This document shows positions 1 through 6,156 of a stretch of DNA of 6,156 nucleotides, piece by piece. Where the stretch lies: the NCBI GenBank assembly GCA_030636125.1, contig DAOVXM010000170.1, forward strand, positions 1 to 6,156, in the 5' to 3' direction. The translations under genes were made by a program, and so were the position numbers. The notes beneath the pieces were generated by a model. It worked only from the letters and a program-made list of their open reading frames with translations. It was not told where the DNA came from and made no database searches. The first letter of the stretch is position 1. Each line of letters begins with the position of its first letter. This stretch comes from Chloroflexota bacterium (GTDB lineage Bacteria > Chloroflexota > Anaerolineae > Anaerolineales > UBA4823).

Positions 1-462
1 GTATTGAGCCGTAACGACATGTAAATTACTTATAATCCAGCACTGGTCTTCATATTCCCAATAGTGTGCTAAGCCCAAAAACTCATCTTGTTCGTTTATG
101 TAAGGGAAAAAAGGGAAGGCACGACATGTAATCGATCGAAAATCACGCTGGCAAAGTGTGTGACCAAGGCATTCGATAAGCACCTGTTCGGGTGAGGATT
201 TTGCCTTTAGTCGAGCATATGTATGGGGGTTATTTGGTTTCCACAAATGCCAAAGGTCTGTGTTTGATGACAAATATTCCCATTCTGGTTGGTAAGCAGT
301 GGGAACGGCGTGATTAATATCGCAACAAAAAGGAACCCCTTTCTCGTTGTATGGCGCACACTTTTCTCCACAATTATGAGTAGAAATTGGAACGTTAAAA
401 CACTCATATAGATTATTAAAATTGGCGGGTTCTACTGTTGGCATTCTCGAAGGATACCACAT
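1..462 (-). CDS. Cysteine-rich protein, possible YkgJ-like (CxxCxxCC) metal-binding family, 3' end beyond the window
   Basis: The reverse strand is open for 154 codons from the ATG at 462 down to base 1 with no stop, so the C-terminus lies outside the window. An AGGAGA Shine-Dalgarno (complement of 468-473) sits 5 nt before the ATG and fixes the start. Nine cysteines are visible: C21, C31, C35, the pair C46-C47, C98, C104, C113 and C141. Two clusters stand out: CGEKCAPYN followed by GVPFCCD (residues 31-48), and a second one ending CRAFPFFPY (113-121). The second resembles the C-x(8-9)-C-R-x-[FY]-P signature of the YkgJ/UPF0153 family, which is thought to bind zinc or iron. There is no signal peptide or membrane segment in the visible part, so it is probably cytosolic. 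The N-terminus also holds a tryptophan-rich patch (EWEYL, DLWHLW, 60-74). The coding call is firm. The family call is inference from cysteine spacing, and the function is unknown; a different Fe-S or zinc protein is possible. It is transcribed divergently from the kinase gene. Confidence 0.85.
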   Translation of the reverse strand, partial: MWYPSRMPTVEPANFNNLYECFNVPISTHNCGEKCAPYNEKGVPFCCDINHAVPTAYQPEWEYLSSNTDLWHLWKPNNPHTYARLKAKSSPEQVLIECLGHTLCQRDFRSITCRAFPFFPYINEQDEFLGLAHYWEYEDQCWIISNLHVVTAQY

Positions 463-534
463 AATTGTCTCCTAACAGCATAGAAACAAACCAAATATAT
501 ATGGGGATAAAGCAGTGTATAATCCTCCCTTGAG
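463..534. promoter_or_regulatory. Divergent intergenic region between the cysteine-rich gene and the ABC1 kinase gene
   Basis: This 72-bp AT-rich spacer must hold the promoters or start signals for two outward-facing genes. Rightward, a perfect TATAAT lies at 518-523, but no TTGACA-like box stands 16-18 bp before it (495-500 reads ATATAT). Leftward, the Shine-Dalgarno AGGAGA (complement of 468-473) is clear, but no confident -10/-35 pair could be chosen among several AT-rich candidates. No convincing operator repeat was seen. Confidence 0.6.
518..523 (+). promoter_or_regulatory. -10 box for the ABC1 kinase gene; implies a nearly leaderless mRNA
   Basis: This is a perfect TATAAT. Transcription would normally begin about 7 nt after the box, near base 530, leaving roughly 5 nt before the ATG at 535. 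There is no Shine-Dalgarno in that interval. The site therefore suggests a leaderless or near-leaderless transcript, unless translation starts further in. No -35 match supports it, so the call rests on the hexamer and its position. Confidence 0.45.
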
Positions 535-2217
535 ATGATCCGTCACCGTTACCGTAGAATTGTAATCTTTTTTGCACAGGTTATCCTTAGGCATGCATTT
601 TGGGATTTATTTCTACCAAATGTGGGTTTCCGGGACTGGTCACGGCGAACCCGGTCAAACCGTCTGGTAACTAGTGCCAGATCCTTTCGCTCCTTGGCCG
701 TACAAATGGGGGGAGTGTTAATTAAAGTCGGTCAGTTTTTCTCTTCACGCGTTGATGTGCTCCCTAAAGAAATCACTGATGAATTAGCTGGACTACAAGA
801 TGAAGTGCCTCCAGAAGCGTTCGCTGACATCCGACAGGTAGCAGAAACCGAATACGGCATGTCATTGGAACAAAAATTTATTACATTTGAAGAAAAACCA
901 TTGGCGGCTGCATCTCTTGGACAGGTACACCGAGCACAAATCAGTTTAAATAGTGTAGACACAGATGAGATTAATTTGGTTGATGTTGTTGTAAAGATCC
1001 AACGACCAAATATTGAAAATATTATTGCAACTGATTTAGCCGCCTTAAGAACTGTAGGAAAGTGGTTGCAAAAATACAGGCCAATTCGTAGAAGAGCTGA
1101 CGTACCAGCATTATTGGATGAATTTTCCCGTGTTCTCTATGAGGAGATTGATTATATCGCCGAAGGTCGCAATGCTGAAACGTTTGCGGCTAATATTGAG
1201 GGAGATAATTGTGTACGTGTCCCTTTTGTGGCTTGGGATTATACGGCGAAGCGGGCATTAACGCTAGAAAATGTTTGGGCGATCAAGATCACCGATTATG
1301 AGACAATATCAGCTGCCGGCATTGATCGAGCTGAGGTAGCGTCGCGGTTACTCGACATATATTTAAAACAGATCTTTGAGGACGGGTTTTTCCATGCCGA
1401 CCCTCACCCTGGGAATCTATTCGTTTATCCTATACCTGATGATGCCTCTGGGTTAAATGGAAGTTGCTCTTGGCAGTTAACATTCGTGGATTTCGGCATG
1501 GTGGGAAGAGTACCACCCACGATGAAAGAAGGTCTGCGGGAGTTGTTAATTGGTGTAGGTACTCAAGATGCAGCTCGAGTTGTGAATGCCTACCAAAAGT
1601 TGGGTGTTCTTCTCCCGAACGCTGATCTAAAATTGATTGAACAAGCGGGGACTAAAGCATTCGAGCGATTTTGGGGGAAAAATATGGATGAACTTCGAAA
1701 AATGGACACTAAAGAATTGCATAAGTTTACTGGTGAATACCGAGAATTGATGTATGCGATGCCCTTCCAAATACCGCAGGATATAATTTTCCTCGCCCGA
1801 GCGGTAGGAATACTATCTGGGATGTGCACGGGTTTAGACAAAGAATTTAATGTATGGGATCACATTGCCCCCTATGCAAAAAAACTGCTTGTCGATGACG
1901 GCAAGCGATCATCAGATATTTGGTTAGAAGAAGCAAAACAAATTGTAGGTGCCCTACTTTTGATGCCGAAGAAAGTTGATAATACGTTAGCGAGAATTGA
2001 GAGAGGTGATATTGCGGTAAGGACACCAGAAATGAATCTCCAGGCAGCCCGGATCGAAAAAGCGCTTCGCCAGTTAGGGTGGGGCGTGATATTCGCTGCT
2101 CTGTTGCTTGGTGGCGTTCAATTGTTCATAGCTGGCCACTCAGTCTTTGGATTTATCTTACTGGTTGGTTCGGGAGTAAGTTTAATGTGGGTGATTTTGC
2201 TAGGTATGAAGCGTTGA
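535..2217 (+). CDS. ABC1/AarF/UbiB-family atypical protein-kinase-like ATPase
   Basis: The 560-residue product has the full set of UbiB/ADCK motifs. These are the N-terminal KxGQ motif (KVGQ, 64-67, in IKVGQFFSSRVDVLP), the alanine-rich nucleotide loop AAASLGQVHRA (124-134), the VVVKIQRP lysine (K154) and EEIDY (203-207). The catalytic-loop motif HADPHPGN (287-294, D289 and N294) and the metal-binding DFG (319-321) follow. Two hydrophobic segments at about 515-534 and 538-557 form a C-terminal membrane hairpin, as in UbiB, so the protein is probably anchored to the inner face of the cytoplasmic membrane. Members of this family are ATPases linked to isoprenoid quinone synthesis or lipid handling; in this organism the partner pathway cannot be told. 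The ATG at 535 is the first in-frame start after a stop at 520-522. It has no Shine-Dalgarno; M58 is a later candidate but would lose conserved N-terminal sequence. The next gene begins 60 bp downstream and may be co-transcribed. Family is certain; naming it ubiB would be an overreach. Confidence 0.93.
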   Translation: MIRHRYRRIVIFFAQVILRHAFWDLFLPNVGFRDWSRRTRSNRLVTSARSFRSLAVQMGGVLIKVGQFFSSRVDVLPKEITDELAGLQDEVPPEAFADIRQVAETEYGMSLEQKFITFEEKPLAAASLGQVHRAQISLNSVDTDEINLVDVVVKIQRPNIENIIATDLAALRTVGKWLQKYRPIRRRADVPALLDEFSRVLYEEIDYIAEGRNAETFAANIEGDNCVRVPFVAWDYTAKRALTLENVWAIKITDYETISAAGIDRAEVASRLLDIYLKQIFEDGFFHADPHPGNLFVYPIPDDASGLNGSCSWQLTFVDFGMVGRVPPTMKEGLRELLIGVGTQDAARVVNAYQKLGVLLPNADLKLIEQAGTKAFERFWGKNMDELRKMDTKELHKFTGEYRELMYAMPFQIPQDIIFLARAVGILSGMCTGLDKEFNVWDHIAPYAKKLLVDDGKRSSDIWLEEAKQIVGALLLMPKKVDNTLARIERGDIAVRTPEMNLQAARIEKALRQLGWGVIFAALLLGGVQLFIAGHSVFGFILLVGSGVSLMWVILLGMKR

Positions 2218-2240
2218 GACAGGATAATTGACCTTGCCGC

Positions 2241-2258
2241 TTGATTTCTATTAATCAA
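2241..2258. repeat. Short inverted repeat TTGATT-N6-AATCAA upstream of ilvE
   Basis: A perfect 6-bp inverted repeat with a 6-nt centre lies in the 60-bp gap between the kinase gene and ilvE. It could be an operator half-site pair or part of a promoter: TTGACC at 2228-2233 and TATTAA at 2249-2254 are 15 bp apart, which is short for a sigma-70 pair. It could also be a feeble AT-only hairpin before TCTTTT. Such short AT repeats arise by chance, so a role is only possible. Confidence 0.25.
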
Positions 2259-2267
2259 TCTTTTCCT

Positions 2268-2272
2268 GGAGG
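2268..2272 (+). promoter_or_regulatory. Shine-Dalgarno that decides the ilvE start
   Basis: GGAGG is followed by 5 nt and then ATG at 2278. The in-frame GTG at 2272 overlaps the last base of this motif and therefore cannot be its start codon. This places ilvE at 2278 rather than 2272. Confidence 0.85.
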
Positions 2273-2277
2273 TGGAT

Positions 2278-3198
2278 ATGAAATCGGATTATATATGGAT
2301 GGATGGGGAAATGGTTCCCTATGACCAAGCTAATGTGCATCTCATCACACCGACATTACATTATGGTCCAGGTGTCTTTGAGGGTATTCGGTGCTATGAA
2401 ACTTCCCGTGGTCCGGCTGTGTTCAGACTCCAGGAGCACCTGGAAAGATTCCTTGATTCAATCCATATTTTAGGAGTAAGTGATTTTCCCTATTCAGTGG
2501 AGGATTTGCGAAAGGGGGTTCACAAAACGATCAAAGTTAACGGTTTTAATGAGTGTTACATTCGTCCAATTATGTATCTTGAAGGACCGTTGGGACTAGA
2601 TATGGATAAATCACGACCGAGAGTGGGAATCGCTACCTGGGAATGGGGTCCATATCTAGGTGAAGCAGCACAAAAGGAAGGTATTCATATGATGGTCTCA
2701 TCTTTCACGCGTCTTGACCCAAATATCAGCATGACAAAGGCCAAAATAAGTGGCAATTATGTTAACTCGATGATGGTTAAGACACTTGCTTTGCGGTCCG
2801 GATATGAGGAAGCTGTGATCCTTGATCCTCAAGGCTTTGTTGCTGAGTGCACAGGTGAGAACTTATTTATGGTTTCAAAAGAGATTATTTATTCCCCTCC
2901 ATTGGCAACAGTGCTAGCTGGCATTACTCGGGATGCAATATTCACGCTGGCAAAAGATAGTGGATATGAGATATCAGAGCAAATGATCACAAGAGATCAA
3001 CTCTATATTGCAGATGAGGTGTTTATAGCTGGCACGGCCGCGGAAATTGTGGGTGTGAGGATGATTGATCACCGACAGGTTGGTAGGGGAGGTGTTGGTC
3101 CAGTTACACAAGCTTTACTTTCAGATTATAAAGAAACTGTGCAAGGCCGGGGGGCGCACTCTGCAGAATGGCTTGATTATGTCCAGGATACCGATTAA
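2278..3198 (+). CDS. ilvE: Branched-chain amino acid aminotransferase
   Basis: This fold-type IV, PLP-dependent enzyme of 306 residues swaps the amino group between glutamate and the 2-oxo acids of leucine, isoleucine and valine. It performs the last step of their synthesis and the first of their breakdown, in the cytosol. Visible marks are YIWMDGEMVPY at the N-terminus, the LHYGPGVFEGIRCY segment with the phosphate-binding Arg38, and YIRPIMYLEGPLGL. The Schiff-base lysine is K156 in KAKISGNYVNS. The cofactor-ring glutamate is E190 in AECTGENLF; GITRDAIF, ADEVFIAGTAAEI and VGPVT follow. The length is close to that of E. coli IlvE (about 309) and the motif order matches it throughout. The start at 2278 is set by GGAGG 5 nt upstream. 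D-amino acid transaminase and aminodeoxychorismate lyase share the fold, but the WEWGPYLG and GTAAEI segments favour IlvE. No terminator is evident after the gene, so read-through into the groES relic and trxB is possible. Confidence 0.95.
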   Translation: MKSDYIWMDGEMVPYDQANVHLITPTLHYGPGVFEGIRCYETSRGPAVFRLQEHLERFLDSIHILGVSDFPYSVEDLRKGVHKTIKVNGFNECYIRPIMYLEGPLGLDMDKSRPRVGIATWEWGPYLGEAAQKEGIHMMVSSFTRLDPNISMTKAKISGNYVNSMMVKTLALRSGYEEAVILDPQGFVAECTGENLFMVSKEIIYSPPLATVLAGITRDAIFTLAKDSGYEISEQMITRDQLYIADEVFIAGTAAEIVGVRMIDHRQVGRGGVGPVTQALLSDYKETVQGRGAHSAEWLDYVQDTD

Positions 3199-3199
3199 A

Positions 3200-3465
3200 T
3201 TAGATTGAGTATTTGAAGTGTTAATAGAGCTCTAATGTGACTTTTCTGATAGTAGCCGCATCTATTATTAAGAGATTCTGAAATTGTAAGGAAAAACCGC
3301 AAGGCAGGGATTGTGGTTGCCATTGGTGGTGAAGAGGAAGTAATTCAATTAAAAGTAGGTAAAGTAATTTTATTACCAATATATACTGGTACTGAGACAA
3401 AGCTGGAAGTTTTTTATTACTTGATTATGGAATTTGATAATATACTCACGATAGCAAAAGATTGA
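3200..3465 (+). pseudogene. groES: Decayed groES (co-chaperonin, 10 kDa) gene relic
   Basis: Two reading frames of this gap together recall a whole GroES chain. The second half is open from 3256 to the TGA at 3463-3465. It reads GIVVAIGG, then LKVGKVILLPIYTGTETKL, then YYLIMEFDNILTIAKD. This matches the GroES pattern GkVVAVGpG, VKVGDrVLfgKYaGTEvKL, eYLILrEdDILAVie, almost without gaps in the last 35 residues. The first half lies in another frame: VFEVLIEL (3209-3232) recalls GDRVLIEP, and SSRIYY (3251-3268) recalls the GroEL-binding mobile loop (sGIyLP). That frame has stops at 3206-3208, 3233-3235 and 3269-3271, there is no start codon, and a frame change is needed near 3268. About five codons are missing in the loop after VVAIGG. 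A working GroES binds as a heptamer to GroEL; this copy can hardly make one. A short product starting at the GTG at 3313 cannot be excluded but would lack the mobile loop. The N-terminal half is a weaker match than the C-terminal half. Confidence 0.8.
3441..3446 (+). promoter_or_regulatory. Candidate -10 box for trxB inside the groES relic
   Basis: TATACT differs from the consensus by one base and would start transcription near 3453, about 20 nt before the trxB ATG. The only -35-like hexamer, TTGATT at 3421-3426, is 14 bp away, shorter than usual. The region is AT-rich, so this is a weak call. Confidence 0.3.
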
Positions 3466-3467
3466 GG
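3463..3467 (+). promoter_or_regulatory. Shine-Dalgarno of trxB, overlapping the stop of the groES relic
   Basis: TGAGG is followed by 6 nt and then the ATG at 3474. Its first three bases are the TGA that ends the groES-like frame. This packing suggests that an intact groES was once translated directly ahead of trxB in one transcript. Confidence 0.7.
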
Positions 3468-3473
3468 TAAATT

Positions 3474-4472
3474 ATGGACATAAGTTTGACAGGTCTTACA
3501 TCTGATAAATCTACGAATGGTAGTGAACACGTAAACGTATTGATAGTTGGTTCGGGTCCGGCAGGTCTTGCGGCAGCGCTTTATACTGCTCGTGCAGACC
3601 TTAATCCTGTAGTGCTGACCGGAATGGAATTGGGCGGGCAAGTTTCATTAACTCATATCGTTGAGAATTACCCAGGATTTCCCGAAGGCGTGGGTGGATC
3701 TGAGTTGGTTGAGCTTTTCCAGAAACAAGCAGAACGTTTTGGGGCACGTGTAGAATTTGATACAGCCACAGAAGTTGACTTTTCTACAAGGCCTTATCGA
3801 GTACAAACCTATAATGGTGAATATTTAGCTGAAACGTTGATTTTAACCACCGGGGCAACCCCACGACATCTGGACATTCCTGGAGAGACTGAATTAACTG
3901 GTCGAGGCGTCTCTTATTGCGCTACATGTGATGGTTGGTTTTTTAAAGACAAGGATGTTATAGTAGTTGGTGGCGGGGATAGTGCTTTGGAAGAAGGTCT
4001 CTTTTTAACTCGTTACGCTAACTCAGTTACAATTATTCATCGTCGAGATGAGCTCCGTGCTGGTGCCGTACTTCAGAACAGAGCTCACAACAACTCTAAA
4101 ATTAATTTCATTTGGAACTCGGTGGTTACTGAGGTAGTCGGAGATGAAGCGGTACAATCTGTACAATTACAAAACACCCAGACTGGGGAAACCTCCGAGC
4201 ATTCGACTGATGGTGTCTTCATTTTTATTGGTCATACGCCAAATAATCAAATCTTTGAAAATCAGTTGGACATGGATGATCGCGGGTATCTGGTAGTCGA
4301 TAATTTGATGCATACCAGTGTTCCTGGAGTATACGCAGCTGGAGAAATCGCTGATCCGACCTTCCGCCAGGTTATCACTTCAGCAGGAATGGGTGCAGCC
4401 GCTGCAATGCAAGCAATCCATTTCATCGAAGAACATGAGATTGCGGTTGAAGACACTTCGGTGACGGTTTGA
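3474..4472 (+). CDS. trxB: Thioredoxin reductase (NADPH-dependent flavoprotein)
   Basis: The 332-residue product is a low-molecular-weight bacterial thioredoxin reductase. It passes electrons from NADPH through FAD and a cysteine pair to thioredoxin in the cytosol. Domain order: the FAD-binding [20 protein letters not shown] (22-41) with ELGGQV and ENYPGFP, then the redox centre CATCDG (C149, C152). The NADPH domain follows with [11 protein letters not shown] (164-174) and HRRDELRA (189-196), whose arginines suit the 2'-phosphate of [14 protein letters not shown] (249-257) and the closing FAD segment VYAAGEIAD with [15 protein letters not shown] (286-311) come last. The flavin-ribityl aspartate usual at position 291 (AAGD) is a glutamate here, a conservative change. 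About 16 residues precede the first FAD strand, slightly longer than in E. coli TrxB. The ATG at 3474 is backed by TGAGG 6 nt upstream. A strong terminator follows 54 bp after the stop. No thioredoxin gene is seen in the window. Confidence 0.95.
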   Translation: MDISLTGLTSDKSTNGSEHVNVLIVGSGPAGLAAALYTARADLNPVVLTGMELGGQVSLTHIVENYPGFPEGVGGSELVELFQKQAERFGARVEFDTATEVDFSTRPYRVQTYNGEYLAETLILTTGATPRHLDIPGETELTGRGVSYCATCDGWFFKDKDVIVVGGGDSALEEGLFLTRYANSVTIIHRRDELRAGAVLQNRAHNNSKINFIWNSVVTEVVGDEAVQSVQLQNTQTGETSEHSTDGVFIFIGHTPNNQIFENQLDMDDRGYLVVDNLMHTSVPGVYAAGEIADPTFRQVITSAGMGAAAAMQAIHFIEEHEIAVEDTSVTV

Positions 4473-4525
4473 AGCGCAAGTGAAATGAGGTAATATTGCA
4501 TTACTTGGAACGCGAATGCCGGAAT

Positions 4526-4570
4526 ATTGGTGTGTGTGGGAAAGTACATCCCAACGCACACCAATTTTTT
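4526..4570 (+). terminator. Rho-independent terminator after trxB
   Basis: The arms 4526-4541 and 4549-4565 pair over 16 positions, with one G-U wobble and one bulged base, around a 7-nt loop. The run of six T ends at 4570. The stem has a good GC core (GGTGTG... pairs with ...CGCACACC). It lies 54 bp beyond the trxB stop and separates trxB from the mdh operon. The complementary strand lacks a T-run after the stem, so it works rightward only. Confidence 0.9.
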
Positions 4571-4599
4571 GGGTAAATCTCGAGCAATTTGGTATATCT

Positions 4600-5567
<968 letters not shown>

Positions 5568-5581
5568 ACTAAGGATATAAA

Positions 5582-6156
5582 ATGATTCTGAAGGATAAAT
5601 TTGCAGCTCAATTGCCGGAATGGCGTGATAGAGTAGGAAATCTGGTTAAAGAAAACGGTAATGTAAAGGTAGGAGAGATAACTATTGCCCAGGTTTATGG
5701 TGGGATGCGAGGTGTCAAGTCTTTGGTGACTGATGTCTCGTTTGTAGACCCCGATGAAGGGATTCGCTTCAGAGGATATACTATCCCAGAATTGCTAGAT
5801 CTATTACCTAAGCCCCCTGGAGCGGAAATACCTTACGTTGGTGGAGTTTACTACCTATTCGTTGTTGGTGAAGTACCAACATTGGAACAAGCGTTGGATG
5901 TTGAAGAGTCTTGGAAAGCTCGAGCGGAACTACCCAAATTTGTTTTCGATGTTTTGAAAGCAATGCCACGTGATTCTCACCCAATGATGTTGTTCTCACA
6001 AGCGATCCTGGCATTACAACACGAGTCGATTTTTGCTAGACGTTATCGAGAAGGTATGGCTAAACAGGATTATTGGGAGCCGATGTTGGAAGATAGCCTT
6101 AACTTAACTGCAAAGTTGCCGAGCATAGCATCTTTTATTTATAGCTTGAAATATAA
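5582..6156 (+). CDS. Citrate synthase, eukaryotic/mitochondrial-like type, 3' end beyond the window
   Basis: The frame stays open from the ATG at 5582 to the right edge (191 codons plus two bases). The enzyme condenses oxaloacetate with acetyl-CoA to citrate, the step that follows malate dehydrogenase. Recognisable segments are YGGMRGVKSLVTDVSFVDP (about residues 39-57), EGIRFRGYTIPELL (60-73), YYLFVVGEVPT (91-101), SHPMMLFSQAILAL (133-146), ESIFARRYREG (149-159) and YWEPMLEDSLNLTAKLP (164-180). They follow the order of the mitochondrial citrate synthase N-terminal half, including the GGMRG and R-x-RG elements, more closely than that of the E. coli hexameric enzyme. The catalytic His, His and Asp of this family belong to the C-terminal half and fall outside the window, so activity cannot be judged here. 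AAGGA (5571-5575) sits 6 nt before the ATG, and the gene is 14 bp behind mdh. 2-Methylcitrate synthase is a related alternative, less likely next to mdh. Confidence 0.92.
   Translation, partial: MILKDKFAAQLPEWRDRVGNLVKENGNVKVGEITIAQVYGGMRGVKSLVTDVSFVDPDEGIRFRGYTIPELLDLLPKPPGAEIPYVGGVYYLFVVGEVPTLEQALDVEESWKARAELPKFVFDVLKAMPRDSHPMMLFSQAILALQHESIFARRYREGMAKQDYWEPMLEDSLNLTAKLPSIASFIYSLKY

Noticed and set aside
207..407. 66-codon reverse-strand open frame
   Set aside because: It is a shadow inside the true reverse-strand gene that starts at 462 in a different frame; it has no Shine-Dalgarno or recognisable motif.
732..962. Reverse-strand open frame within the kinase gene
   Set aside because: It lies antisense to the conserved KxGQ and alanine-rich motifs of the kinase and shows no protein signature of its own. 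The same reasoning applies to 1590-1841.
2241..2265. Terminator between the kinase gene and ilvE
   Set aside because: The stem would be six AT-rich pairs followed by a broken T-run, too weak to call an intrinsic terminator.
3225..3234. Palindrome TAGAGCTCTA
   Set aside because: It is only 10 bp, has no T-run or repeat partner, and lies in the degraded groES segment; chance is sufficient.
3200..3465. Programmed frameshift making a functional GroES
   Set aside because: Three stops and a missing start codon, together with changes at conserved positions, point to decay rather than recoding; no slippery heptamer was noticed near 3268.
3417..3641. Reverse-strand open frame across the trxB start
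   Set aside because: It is antisense to the FAD-binding motif of TrxB, with no start signal or motif. The reverse frames at 4262-4564, 4622-4828 and 5808-6014 are likewise shadows of trxB, mdh and citrate synthase.

Overview
The window looks like a stretch of bacterial chromosome of moderate to low GC, with single-copy housekeeping genes and no mobile element. The best lineage guess is Chloroflexota, possibly an uncultured marine or anaerolinean-type member. This rests on the malate dehydrogenase, which from memory reads very like the Chloroflexus enzyme ([28 protein letters not shown] segments), and on the style of the TrxB C-terminus. It is a recollection, not a search result.

Layout, left to right. 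(1) A cysteine-rich gene runs leftward from 462 and off the left edge; its reading frame stays open to base 1. (2) A 72-bp divergent intergenic region follows, with a consensus -10 box (TATAAT) only 11 bp before the next start. (3) A full-length ABC1/AarF/UbiB-family atypical kinase with two C-terminal membrane helices occupies 535-2217. (4) A branched-chain amino acid aminotransferase (ilvE) occupies 2278-3198; its start is moved to the ATG at 2278, placed by a GGAGG Shine-Dalgarno. (5) The 275-bp gap between ilvE and trxB is not empty: it carries the decayed remains of a groES co-chaperonin gene, with three in-frame stops, at least one frame change and no start. (6) Thioredoxin reductase (trxB) occupies 3474-4472; its Shine-Dalgarno overlaps the stop codon of the groES relic. 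It is closed by a strong intrinsic terminator at 4526-4570. (7) Malate dehydrogenase (mdh) and a citrate synthase of the eukaryotic/mitochondrial-like type are 14 bp apart in one probable operon with its own promoter. The citrate synthase is cut by the right edge before its catalytic residues.

The genes together serve central metabolism: branched-chain amino acid transamination, thioredoxin-based thiol redox balance, and the consecutive malate to oxaloacetate to citrate steps of the TCA cycle. A membrane-associated UbiB-type ATPase possibly tied to quinone or lipid homeostasis is also present. No new defence or mobile system was seen. The most notable items are the groES relic and the cysteine-rich partial gene at the left edge.
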